Part shown: piece by piece, positions 43,374-50,768 of the stretch
Position numbering within the stretch: the stretch's first letter is position 1
Layout: every line of letters begins with the position of its first letter
DNA from: Nocardioides sp. WS12
GTDB taxonomy: Bacteria; Actinomycetota; Actinomycetes; Propionibacteriales; Nocardioidaceae
Length of the DNA stretch: 64,000 nucleotides
NCBI RefSeq assembly: GCF_014108865.1
Contig: NZ_CP053928.1
Location: forward strand, 868,001-932,000
Direction of reading: 5' to 3'
Made by a program: the position numbers and the translations under genes
The notes under the pieces: model-generated
Told to the model about the DNA's origin: nothing
Database searches by the model: none
Seen by the model: only the letters and a program-made list of their open reading frames with translations

Positions 43374-44029
43374 CCAAGAAGGCATGGCTCCTGTTCGTCC
43401 TCGTCGTCGGCCTCGGTGGAGCGGTGTTCCTCAGCGGATCCAACGCATTCAAGCCCGGTGTCGATGACGTCAAGGACCCCCTTGGTCGTCCGTCCGCACT
43501 CAGTTTGGAAGTCATCCATTCCGCCAGCGAGTTCGAACGCATCACCGGGGTACTCGTTCCCAAACACGGGACCCTTTCGCAGCGCATCCAACGACTGAAC
43601 GGCGTCGCTGACAACCTCGACATCGTGGTCGACGACGCCGGCAAGCTCACCGGGAAATCGATCACCGTCAATGAAGGCACCACCAAGGTGAACGACATTG
43701 CCCTGCCGCTGCCAGGACTCATTGCCTCAGTCACCGGACGAGCCGTTGAAGCTGCCCCTGTTGTCGGCGACCTCGGCAAGTCGGTGTCAGGTGTCACGAC
43801 TGAACTTGAGGCCGTCCAGACACAACTCAATGGTGCATTCAGAGACCTTGCGAAACTGGGTCCGCGTGCCACAACGATCGTCGACCTTCTGGCACAGATC
43901 CAGGCTGCCTCGGTCAAGGTGAAGCCGCTGGCGCCTCTTCTCGCAGGGTTGTCCGGACCGCTGGAGACGATCTATGACCTCCCGTTGGCCGACGGTCTGC
44001 TTGACCTGCTGCTCGGCCTGACTCCCTGA
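43370..44029 (+). CDS. Single-span or exported protein with outer helical domain, number 4 of 5
   Basis: A 219-residue protein. The N-terminal hydrophobic segment is at residues 5-20 (AWLLFVLVVGLGGAVF); without a lipobox it may be anchor or cleavable signal. The outer part has a possible beta-rich start (residues 30-75), then helical segments (SVSGVTTELEAVQTQLNGAF) and a Leu/Pro-rich end (DLPLADGLLDLLLGLTP). It overlaps gene 3 by 4 bp. I see no catalytic motif. Confidence 0.7.
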   Translation: MTKKAWLLFVLVVGLGGAVFLSGSNAFKPGVDDVKDPLGRPSALSLEVIHSASEFERITGVLVPKHGTLSQRIQRLNGVADNLDIVVDDAGKLTGKSITVNEGTTKVNDIALPLPGLIASVTGRAVEAAPVVGDLGKSVSGVTTELEAVQTQLNGAFRDLAKLGPRATTIVDLLAQIQAASVKVKPLAPLLAGLSGPLETIYDLPLADGLLDLLLGLTP

Positions 44030-44087
44030 TCTCGCTCATGTCGGGCATTCCCGGCGCCCGTATGCATCACCGGAAGGCAACGACACC

Positions 44088-44618
44088 ATGTTCCGCTTCT
44101 CTTGGGCTCTAGCCCTGGCTTGTTCGCTGGTCATGCTCACCGGCATCTTGATCGTCACAAGAGATCTGGCGATCACGAACGACATCTTCAAGGACGGCGT
44201 CGTACAAGCCGAGAAGGTGAACGACACCACCGACGACGCACTCTCCGCAGCCGAGGAGCTGCCCGGCGCGGACGACGCACTGATTGACAGCATGCCGGAG
44301 GTCACCGGGGTGATGGGTTCGCTCAGCAACGCTGAGGTCACCTTGGCCACCCTGGCTGACCGGCTCGCCACCTTGGGGATCACCCTGCAGTCAGCGGACG
44401 GCCCGTTGGTCGGAATCATCGAGGCAGGCAAGACAGCCACCCACCGAGCCAACCGAGCCGCAATACCAGTGCGGACGATCACCGGAACCCTCGCCGGAAC
44501 TCGCAAGACCATCAGCTCGATCGGCTCCGAACTGGATCGCACGATCAGGCTGGCTCGGACGATCGAATCCAAGTTGCACCTGCTGCTTCTCCTGCCGACC
44601 CTCCCGTCAGGGAAATGA
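44088..44618 (+). CDS. Single-span protein with outer helical domain, number 5 of 5
   Basis: A 176-residue protein with a span at residues 6-24 (WALALACSLVMLTGILIVT) and a helical outer region. The pattern includes EKVNDTTDDALSAAEELPGA, then LSNAEVTLATLADRLATLGI and a Leu/Pro-rich end LLLLPTLPSGK. A 58-bp gap separates it from gene 4 and 12 bp from the SDR gene. It completes the set of five; the unit may form a hetero-oligomer. Confidence 0.7.
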   Translation: MFRFSWALALACSLVMLTGILIVTRDLAITNDIFKDGVVQAEKVNDTTDDALSAAEELPGADDALIDSMPEVTGVMGSLSNAEVTLATLADRLATLGITLQSADGPLVGIIEAGKTATHRANRAAIPVRTITGTLAGTRKTISSIGSELDRTIRLARTIESKLHLLLLLPTLPSGK

Positions 44619-44630
44619 GAGGACGGACAG

Positions 44631-45389
44631 ATGCACATCGAAAACACCGCCGCCATTGTCACCGGTGCCGCCTCTGGGCTCGGGGCAGCAACTGCAGCAC
44701 GATTGGCCGAGCTAGGTGCCCGCGTCACCGGATTCGACCTTGCCAATGCGCTCAAGAACGCCCCCGTGATTGATGGTGTTCGGTACCACCCCGTCGACGT
44801 GAGCGACAGCCACGACGTCGCGGCTGGGGTCAAGGCAGCCGCCAACAATGGCGCACCACTGCGCATCGTTGTGAACTGCGCTGGCATAGCGCCCTCGATG
44901 CGCGTGGTGGGCAAGAACGGCGCCCACGACCTCGACTTCTACGCCAAGGTCATCCAGGTCAACCTGATCGGGACTTTTGCCGTGATGGCCAAAGCAGCCG
45001 AGGAGATCGCGAAGACGCCGGCACTGGACGACGGCCAGCGCGGTGTCATCATCAACACTGCTTCGATTGCTGCCTTTGACGGTCAAGTCGGGCAGGCGGC
45101 GTATGCGTCCTCCAAGAGCGGCGTCGTGGGGCTGACGCTCTCTTGTGCCCGAGACCTTGCTCAGCATGGAATCCGGGTTCTCGCGATTGCTCCCGGAATC
45201 ATCGATTCCCCGATGCTCGCCACGATCTCCGAGGAGTTCCGTGCCGGACTAGCTGCAGGCGTCCCGTTCCCGCAAAGGCTCGGCCAGCCCGAAGAATATG
45301 CCCAGTTGGCGGTGGCCCTCGTCGAACACAACTACCTCAACGGCGAAACGATCCGCATGGATGGCGCACTCCGCATGGCGCCTCGCTGA
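44631..45389 (+). CDS. HSD10-like short-chain 3-hydroxyacyl-CoA dehydrogenase
   Basis: A 252-residue SDR with the type II 3-hydroxyacyl-CoA dehydrogenase (HSD10) pattern. The NAD site is [13 protein letters not shown] and the catalytic YASSK is in [13 protein letters not shown]. The C-terminal [20 protein letters not shown] and [16 protein letters not shown] strings are typical of this subgroup. Such enzymes oxidise 2-methyl-3-hydroxybutyryl-CoA in isoleucine breakdown, which fits a C5 branched intermediate from isoprene. It is the last gene of the second operon. Confidence 0.85.
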   Translation: MHIENTAAIVTGAASGLGAATAARLAELGARVTGFDLANALKNAPVIDGVRYHPVDVSDSHDVAAGVKAAANNGAPLRIVVNCAGIAPSMRVVGKNGAHDLDFYAKVIQVNLIGTFAVMAKAAEEIAKTPALDDGQRGVIINTASIAAFDGQVGQAAYASSKSGVVGLTLSCARDLAQHGIRVLAIAPGIIDSPMLATISEEFRAGLAAGVPFPQRLGQPEEYAQLAVALVEHNYLNGETIRMDGALRMAPR

Positions 45390-45405
45390 TCGAGACTCTG
45401 AGACT

Positions 45406-45444
45406 CGCGGCAGGGCACACCCTCCCTCTTTGTGCCCTGCCGCG
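45406..45444. terminator. Bidirectional hairpin between converging genes
   Basis: A perfect 14-bp stem (45,406-45,419 with 45,431-45,444, arm CGCGGCAGGGCACA) encloses an 11-nt loop. It lies between the SDR gene (+) and the cyclotransferase gene (-), which converge here. Confidence 0.75.
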
Positions 45445-45549
45445 GCTAGCCCCGAGAGATTTGGCCCCTCCGGTCGCGCAGCCTTCGTTGCTCCGGGCAG
45501 GCGCCACCTTCTGGTGAGCATGCGCAACGGCGCAGCGCAACGCCACCGC

Positions 45550-46167
45550 TCAGAGGGGTGTCATCCCCGGATCTATCGCGTAACTGCGGTCGCCCGCTTC
45601 CGAAGCGATGACCAGGATCTCCTCGACGCGAAAGGGCTCGACCGGCGGCAGCGACATCACATGTTCTTCATGGATTTCGGTGCCCTGTGAGCGAAATGCG
45701 CGGTCGATCAGCCGGAGATAGCGGGCCATGACCACGCCGGAGTCGCCGAGATTCTTCGCGGCAGCACGGGCAGTTTCGGTCGGAACATAGGTGTAGATCG
45801 GTTCAGCCTTCCGGCTCTCACTGGGAAGGTCCAACAGGTCGCTCACGACCAGCCTGGTGTAGCTGAGCTCCCGAGCGTCCAGGATGCAGAGTTCCTCGTC
45901 CGAGACCCAGAACGTTGCGCCGACGACGCACCCGTTTGTGACAGGTTCGAGACCGAGAAAGACCACGGAGCCGGTCCAACTAGTCCCGTCGGTCCGAACG
46001 AATCGATAGCCCGGCCTGGAGTCGGTATGTGCGGCGGCATTCCAGCGACGCTCGAAACCACGCAACCGGCACACCGTTGGCCCCTGCCCGGCCCCGAGCC
46101 GGCGACCCAAACTCGCCTCGATCGATTCTCGATCGACCAGCGACCCGTAGCCGAAAACGAGTGGCAT
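45550..46167 (-). CDS. Gamma-glutamylcyclotransferase-family protein
   Basis: A 205-residue protein. The N-terminal PLVFGYGSLVDRES carries the YGSL substrate-binding signature of the GGCT/ChaC fold. The segment ILDARELSYTRLVV matches the LDxRE..Y.R motif holding the acidic catalytic residue. Such enzymes split gamma-glutamyl groups from glutathione or gamma-glutamyl amino acids. On this island it could degrade glutathione or a glutathionyl product, an inference from location and fold. The ATG has AAGGAG upstream. It is divergent from the thiolase region with its operator. Confidence 0.75.
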   Translation of the reverse strand: MPLVFGYGSLVDRESIEASLGRRLGAGQGPTVCRLRGFERRWNAAAHTDSRPGYRFVRTDGTSWTGSVVFLGLEPVTNGCVVGATFWVSDEELCILDARELSYTRLVVSDLLDLPSESRKAEPIYTYVPTETARAAAKNLGDSGVVMARYLRLIDRAFRSQGTEIHEEHVMSLPPVEPFRVEEILVIASEAGDRSYAIDPGMTPL

Positions 46168-46244
46168 GACCTACTCCTTGCCCGTGGTCGGATCTTGGCT
46201 TCGGCCGGCGCCCTAGGGAGAACACTCAACCATATGCAACAGGT

Positions 46245-46257
46245 CTAAACAGTTTAG
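46245..46257. promoter_or_regulatory. CTAA-N5-TTAG palindrome in the GGCT/thiolase intergenic region
   Basis: CTAAACAGTTTAG lies just before a TATACT -10 hexamer at 46,264-46,269 that reads to the right, and 78 bp upstream of the cyclotransferase start on the other strand. It can regulate both sides. Confidence 0.65.
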
Positions 46258-46276
46258 AAGTGATATACTCGACGGT

Positions 46277-46465
46277 ATGAGTGCTGCCAAGTTCTCCGGA
46301 CCGACTTCGGATGCAAAGCCGGCCGAGCCCAACGGCCCGCCGCCGCCGCTGACGCAAGAAATCCAGGCGGCTGGCCCAGACCACGTGAGCTCTGCCCGCA
46401 TCAATGACTGCCTCGGCTACCGTCCACGCGGCGTCGCTCAACTCCGAGCCACACGCCAGGGCTAG
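46277..46465 (+). CDS. Possible leaderless 62-residue small protein
   Basis: The ATG lies 7 nt after the end of the TATACT hexamer, exactly where transcription would start, so a leaderless mRNA is possible, which is common in actinobacteria. The product is Pro/Ala-rich at the start (KPAEPNGPPPPLTQEIQAAG) with no known motif. It could be only the 5' leader of the thiolase gene. The rest of the 486-bp gap holds no other feature I can support. Confidence 0.3.
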   Translation: MSAAKFSGPTSDAKPAEPNGPPPPLTQEIQAAGPDHVSSARINDCLGYRPRGVAQLRATRQG

Positions 46466-46653
46466 TCGGTTTCCCAGTCCGGCGGCAGCCCGAGCTCTGG
46501 GGCCTGGGCTGCCGCCACCTGTACTCCGTTGGCGTACGCCATCGACGGCAACTGACGGATCGGATCGGATCGGATCGCTACCTCGCGTCCGCCATGTGCG
46601 CGGCACCATCCGTCGGCCCTGCCAGAACGTCAACGCCTCGGTAGCCCAGCCGC

Positions 46654-47901
46654 ATGCAAACCCCTAGCCAACCCCCACTCATGGAGCCTGCTTTGCCCCA
46701 CGCACCTACCGTCATCGTTGGCGGAGCCCGAACCCCGACCGGACGCTTCCTGGGTGCACTCAAGGACCTGTCGGCTACAGACCTTGCCGCAGTTGCCATC
46801 AGGCGTGCTCTCGAAACAAGCGGACTACAAGGCGCCGACGTCGACCACCTCATCCTCGGACAGGTCCTGCAAGCAGGCTCCGGTCAGAACCCTGCACGCA
46901 CGGCAGGCCTCAAGGCCGGCCTGCCCGCTCATATCCCCTCGATCACCATCAACAAAGTCTGCCTCTCAGGCATCAATGCCATCGCGACTGCCGACCAAAT
47001 GATTCGTGCAGGCGACGCCGACATCGTGATTGCGGGTGGCACCGAGTCGATGAGCAACTCCCCGCACATCCTTCCCCGGTCGCGCGACGGTTTCCGCTAC
47101 GGAGAAGCCACACTCGTTGACTCCATGGCATACGACGCGCTCTACGACCAGGCGACGCAGCAAGGTATGGGAAGCCTCGCGGAGGGCTACAACTGTGCTC
47201 ATGGAAACTCTGTGAGCCGCACGGAGCAAGACCGATTCGCGGCGCAGTCGCATCAACGAGCGGCCGCTGCACAGGCGAAAGGCCTCTTCGACGACGAGAT
47301 TGCGCCGGTGTCCGTCCCCCAGCGCAACGGCGACCCCGTTCTCGTCACTATGGACCAAGGCGTGCGGGCCGACACGACCGTCGAGGAACTGTCCGCATTG
47401 CGTCCTGCGTTCTGGCCCAACGGCACCATCACCGCAGGCTCGTCCTCTCAAATCTCGGACGGCGCGGCTGTCGTCGTGGTCGCCAGTGCCGAAGCAGCCT
47501 CGAAACACGGACTGCCCGTCCTCGCTGAGATTCTCAGCCTTGGTCAGGTCGCTGGACCGGATTCCAGTCTCCAACTCCAGCCAGCCAACGCCATCAAGAA
47601 GGCACTTGAGAAGGCCTCATTGACTGCAGCTGACCTTGACCTGATCGAGTTGAACGAAGCATTCGCCCTCATCGGAATCGAGTCATCGAGAGCGCTGGGC
47701 GTCCCTGAGGCGAAGACCAACGTCAACGGCGGAGCGATCGCCATCGGACACCCGCTGGGTGCCTCGGGAGCGCGCATCACGCTTCACCTCGCACTCGAAC
47801 TTGCACGGCGCGGCGGCGGACTAGGTGCGGCAGCTCTCTGTGGTGGCGGTGGGCAAGGTGACGCCTTGATCCTTCGAGTGCCTCACCGCGCAAACGTCTA
47901 A
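46654..47901 (+). CDS. Acetyl-CoA C-acyltransferase (thiolase)
   Basis: A 415-residue thiolase (or 406 from the ATG at 46,681). The nucleophile Cys is in NKVCLSGINAI, the His in NGGAIAIGHPLGASGARI, and the second Cys in ALCGGGGQGDALIL. It cleaves 3-ketoacyl-CoA to acetyl-CoA and a shorter acyl-CoA. Next to an HSD10-like dehydrogenase it would suit cleavage of 2-methylacetoacetyl-CoA to acetyl-CoA and propionyl-CoA. Neither start has a clear ribosome site. Confidence 0.92.
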   Translation: MQTPSQPPLMEPALPHAPTVIVGGARTPTGRFLGALKDLSATDLAAVAIRRALETSGLQGADVDHLILGQVLQAGSGQNPARTAGLKAGLPAHIPSITINKVCLSGINAIATADQMIRAGDADIVIAGGTESMSNSPHILPRSRDGFRYGEATLVDSMAYDALYDQATQQGMGSLAEGYNCAHGNSVSRTEQDRFAAQSHQRAAAAQAKGLFDDEIAPVSVPQRNGDPVLVTMDQGVRADTTVEELSALRPAFWPNGTITAGSSSQISDGAAVVVVASAEAASKHGLPVLAEILSLGQVAGPDSSLQLQPANAIKKALEKASLTAADLDLIELNEAFALIGIESSRALGVPEAKTNVNGGAIAIGHPLGASGARITLHLALELARRGGGLGAAALCGGGGQGDALILRVPHRANV

Positions 47902-48010
47902 TCGCTAGGCCGGAAGGGTCCGCTCATTGCAACGGCGGCATCGACAGGGACGCGTCCGCGGTTCCGGGTGCTTGGTGGTGGTTGGCTGGAATTGGGTTCG
48001 TTCGTCGCGG

Positions 48011-48151
48011 TTAGTCGGCCACAGTCGTCCATGTCACCTGGACCGCTCCGGCAGCAGGAATCGACCTCGCGACGGTGCCGCCTCCGCGCCGTATCTCGGC
48101 GAGCAGCGAAGCGAACCTTTCGAGAGCCACGGTCGCGGTGTGCCAGATCAT
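48011..48151 (-). CDS. 46-residue protein related to the MTWHT small-protein family
   Basis: Starting at the ATG at 48,149-48,151, the product opens MIWHTATVALERFASLLAEI, contains RRGGGTVARS and ends in a VTWTT-type strand. Three 44-residue proteins at 57,858, 60,388 and 60,644 share MTWHT, IRHQGGTVAS and a TWFTL end. This island copy lacks their two Cys residues. Its start overlaps the stop of the upstream gene (ATGA), so it is translationally coupled. Function unknown. Confidence 0.6.
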   Translation of the reverse strand: MIWHTATVALERFASLLAEIRRGGGTVARSIPAAGAVQVTWTTVAD

Positions 48152-48423
48152 GACGCCCACCTGACCTGATCCGCCACGTCGACGGGGTGTCCACAAGCCT
48201 GACAGTTGCACGGGTAAGGTCCTTCGAACCTCTGCGCATGCGCGCGAAGTGCACGCGCAGCTTCCAGGTGTCCGACAGTGCCCGGTGGCCGAGGCTGCCA
48301 ATATTGAAGGCTCGTTGCGACCTCCGTGGCCAGGTTCTCCTCGTGTTGGGCGAGGGCAAGGAGCTGATCACGCAGGTGTGTGGTCAGTCGGTCTGTGTGC
48401 TTGGGGTTGGGCAGGTCGTACAT
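48148..48423 (-). CDS. Hypothetical 91-residue protein under an island operator
   Basis: The product is helical (HLRDQLLALAQHEENLATEV), ends with a CNCQACG Cys cluster and DVADQVRWAS, and matches nothing I know. GGAGG lies 7 nt before the ATG, a clear start. A CTAA-N5-TTAG palindrome is 61 bp upstream of the start. It is coupled to the 46-residue gene, so both may respond to the MarR regulator. Confidence 0.6.
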   Translation of the reverse strand: MYDLPNPKHTDRLTTHLRDQLLALAQHEENLATEVATSLQYWQPRPPGTVGHLEAARALRAHAQRFEGPYPCNCQACGHPVDVADQVRWAS

Positions 48424-48789
48424 GGTGATGCCTCCGGGTATCAGGCTCAGGCGCCGGGACCGACACCCACTTTCAGGGTGCGCCTAAATACTTTAGGAGT
48501 CAATAACATCACGACGTAAATAAAGCCCGCTGCATGCAAGTTCCCCGTTGCGCCACTTTCGATGAAGAAGGCGACGGCAAAAGGTGCGCCGAGTCGGCGC
48601 CAGGCACCTCCAAAACCTTCTGATTCGCACTGCGGATCAGAAGATCAGATCGTGTGTCGGCTTCCATCCCCTTCTGTGTTTCCCGCTTCACCTGCGGGGA
48701 CTCGCGCGAGGGGGCCGTGCCTCCCCAGTCGCCGCACGCATGGGTGTCCAAGGATCGGCTCAACTCGCGATCGCTGTCGTTCGTTCGCG
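48424..48789. other. Intergenic region with operator, no gene
   Basis: 366 bp between the small two-gene unit and the integrase 3' end. Apart from the palindrome at 48,484 I see no gene here, and no clear hairpin. Confidence 0.5.
48484..48496. promoter_or_regulatory. CTAA-N5-TTAG palindrome upstream of the small two-gene unit
   Basis: CTAAATACTTTAG, 61 bp before the start of the 91-residue gene on the minus strand. It is the fourth full match to the island palindrome. Confidence 0.6.
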
Positions 48790-50037
48790 TCAAACAAAGA
48801 ACTGGTCGAGTGTTGACCGAAGGTCGGGCGCGACAAGTCGCTTGCCGACGTAGTGGCGGAAGGTGACCGACGGGTCGCGGTGGCCGAGTTGATCGCGGGC
48901 GGCGTCGAGCGACACCTCGTGCGCAATGAGGGTGCCGACAGTCCGGCGCAGAGTGTGCAGGGTCGTTCCCGCCAGCGCCTCATCGAACGGATCGGGCGGT
49001 CCGGAGCTCCGGCTGAGGGCTGATCGCAGACGGGTGCGCAGGTTGGCGGGGGAGATCCAGTTGCCGGTGCCGGTGGCGAATATCGGTGACTCGGGCGTGC
49101 TCGGCGGGTCTCTTCGCATCCGCTCTCGCAACATCGCCGCGACAGCGTCGGGCAGGACCAGGCGCCGGTCATCGCCGGTTTTCGTCCGGTTCTGGCGGTG
49201 GAGGTGGTCGACGTATCCCTTGCGCGGTTCGATGACCGTGCCGCAGATGTGCACCGTGGGCACGGGCCCGTCGAGGTCGTGGAGGTCGATGGGTCGGATG
49301 GCGAGGCCTTCGCCCTCCCGACAGCCGGTGCCGAGAAGAAGGTCGATGAACTCCTCGAGGTCGTGGTTCGGCATACGTTGGTCGGGGACACGGATGGCTG
49401 TGCGCCTGACGCGTGTGCGCAGGTGTCGTGCTTGGTCGATGGTGAGGAACTTGACCTCCGGGTTGGGTTGCCGCGATGACTGGGAGACGTCCCGGATCGG
49501 GTTAGCAGTCAGTGCTCCATGGGCGACGGCAAGGGCGAGCATTCCGCCGAGGACCACTCGGAGCTGGCGTGTGGAGCGGCCTCCAGGCCTGGCCGGGTAA
49601 TTGCCGTGCTTGCGCCCGTGCTCGACATCGGCGAAGAGACGATCGAGAAGGGGGATGGTTGCCTCGCGAACCCTGACTTGGCCGATGGCGGGGATGATCA
49701 CCTGGGTGATGTCGTACTGGTAGGTCGCCAAGGTCTGGGGTGCGAGCAGTCCCTTGGTCTTGACCTTGCCGTGGTCCTTGCGGTGTTGCAGCCACAGCGC
49801 GGAGAGGTCTTCGAAGGTGGTGTCTCCGGTGATGCCGGCGATCGACGGATCGACGCGCTCCCTCAGGCGGCGTTCAACGAGGCGGGTGGCGGAGCTCTTG
49901 GTCTTCTCGGTTGCGCGAACTGAGCGAACGCGGCCGTCGATGTCGCGGACCTGGACGCGGGCGGACCATCGGCCGTCCGCCAGTTGCTTGGCGACGATGT
50001 CACCGTGGCCGCCACGGGGAATTCGGATCTGCGGCAT
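48790..50037 (-). CDS. int: Site-specific tyrosine integrase of the island
   Basis: A 415-residue phage-type tyrosine recombinase. The N-terminal arm-binding and SAM-like core-binding domains precede the catalytic domain. That domain has Arg in GTGCREGEGLAIRP, HTLRR (His-x-x-Arg), LGHRDPSVTFRHY with the second His, and the nucleophile Tyr. It ends with the APDLRSTLDQFFV tail. It lies next to the right attachment site and should drive integration at tRNA-Thr and, with the HTH protein, excision. The gene is intact. Confidence 0.95.
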   Translation of the reverse strand: MPQIRIPRGGHGDIVAKQLADGRWSARVQVRDIDGRVRSVRATEKTKSSATRLVERRLRERVDPSIAGITGDTTFEDLSALWLQHRKDHGKVKTKGLLAPQTLATYQYDITQVIIPAIGQVRVREATIPLLDRLFADVEHGRKHGNYPARPGGRSTRQLRVVLGGMLALAVAHGALTANPIRDVSQSSRQPNPEVKFLTIDQARHLRTRVRRTAIRVPDQRMPNHDLEEFIDLLLGTGCREGEGLAIRPIDLHDLDGPVPTVHICGTVIEPRKGYVDHLHRQNRTKTGDDRRLVLPDAVAAMLRERMRRDPPSTPESPIFATGTGNWISPANLRTRLRSALSRSSGPPDPFDEALAGTTLHTLRRTVGTLIAHEVSLDAARDQLGHRDPSVTFRHYVGKRLVAPDLRSTLDQFFV

Positions 50038-50040
50038 GGC

Positions 50041-50286
50041 TCAGGACGCCATCCATGCGGCGGCCTCGCGGTCCTTGCCGTCGAGCCAGGCTTCGACCGC
50101 GGAGCGGCGGTAGCGGACATGCCGGCCGATGTGGAGGGCGACGGGTCCCGTGCGCTGCGTCCGCCACCGCTTCAAGGTCGCTGCGGGGACGCCACCCAGC
50201 ATCTGGGAGACGTCCTCCGGGGTGAGGAGCGGGTCGGTGGCGGTGGTCGGGCTACCGGTGGTGGCGGGTGTCTTGCTCTCATTCAT
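50041..50286 (-). CDS. Excisionase-like helix-turn-helix protein
   Basis: An 81-residue protein with a MerR-like HTH_17 domain: LLTPEDVSQMLGGVPAATLK, then RWRTQRTGPVALHIGRHVRY and RRSAVEAWLDG. It is the standard partner of this type of integrase, 3 bp upstream of it. The start at 50,284-50,286 has GGAAGGGA before it. Confidence 0.88.
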   Translation of the reverse strand: MNESKTPATTGSPTTATDPLLTPEDVSQMLGGVPAATLKRWRTQRTGPVALHIGRHVRYRRSAVEAWLDGKDREAAAWMAS

Positions 50287-50626
50287 CGAAGTGATCCCTT
50301 CCGTACGCGCGCGGCGCCCTGCCGCATGCTGTTCTCCTAAGTGCGGTGGAGGGTCGGGAGCGATCAGCAATCGGGATATCGTGGGGGAGCAGTGGGGTGC
50401 GAGCGGGGCCCAACAGGTCCCGGACGCAGCACGCAGAGGCGCAGCAGCGGTCGAGCGGTGGCCACTCGAAAGTGCAAGAGCCACGGCGAAGTGACACGTT
50501 TGCGACACGTTTCGCCGCGCTTCTCCGATCCGGACCAGACCGGCGGGCATCCGGATGCGCCCGTTCTACGGCCTGAATGCGCCCTTCCGGGCCTCGAGGA
50601 CTCTTCATGACCTGCACCTCCAGCGG

Positions 50627-50668
50627 TGACTAGGTCGTCAGTTCGATTCTGACAGGCGGCTCTGACGA
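50627..50668 (+). repeat. Right attachment site (attR), 42-bp direct repeat
   Basis: An exact copy of 15,228-15,269. It contains the 3' half of tRNA-Thr from the anticodon arm on, without a 5' half, so no second tRNA gene is formed. Confidence 0.95.
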
Positions 50669-50706
50669 AGAGGCCCTGGCCAGTGGACGTACTGGTCAGG
50701 GCCTCT
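50669..50706 (+). terminator. Original tRNA-Thr terminator, displaced by the island
   Basis: A 16-bp stem (50,669-50,684 with 50,691-50,706, arm AGAGGCCCTGGCCAGT, one G-T pair) with a 6-nt loop. It stands in the same place relative to the att repeat as the terminator after the intact tRNA. Confidence 0.75.
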
Positions 50707-50768
50707 GTCCTTCCCACGGGCCGGCGGCCCTCGCGGAATACGCCACCCGCCGGCGAGGTTGAGGTCAG

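Noticed and set aside
41541..44618. Standard mce operon
   Set aside because: There are no YrbE permeases, no MCE domain in any of the five proteins, and no six-gene mceA-F order; only the helical outer architecture is similar.
50627..50668. Second tRNA-Thr gene at the right boundary
   Set aside because: Only the 3' part (from the anticodon arm) is present; no D arm or 5' acceptor strand precedes it, so it is an attachment-site remnant.
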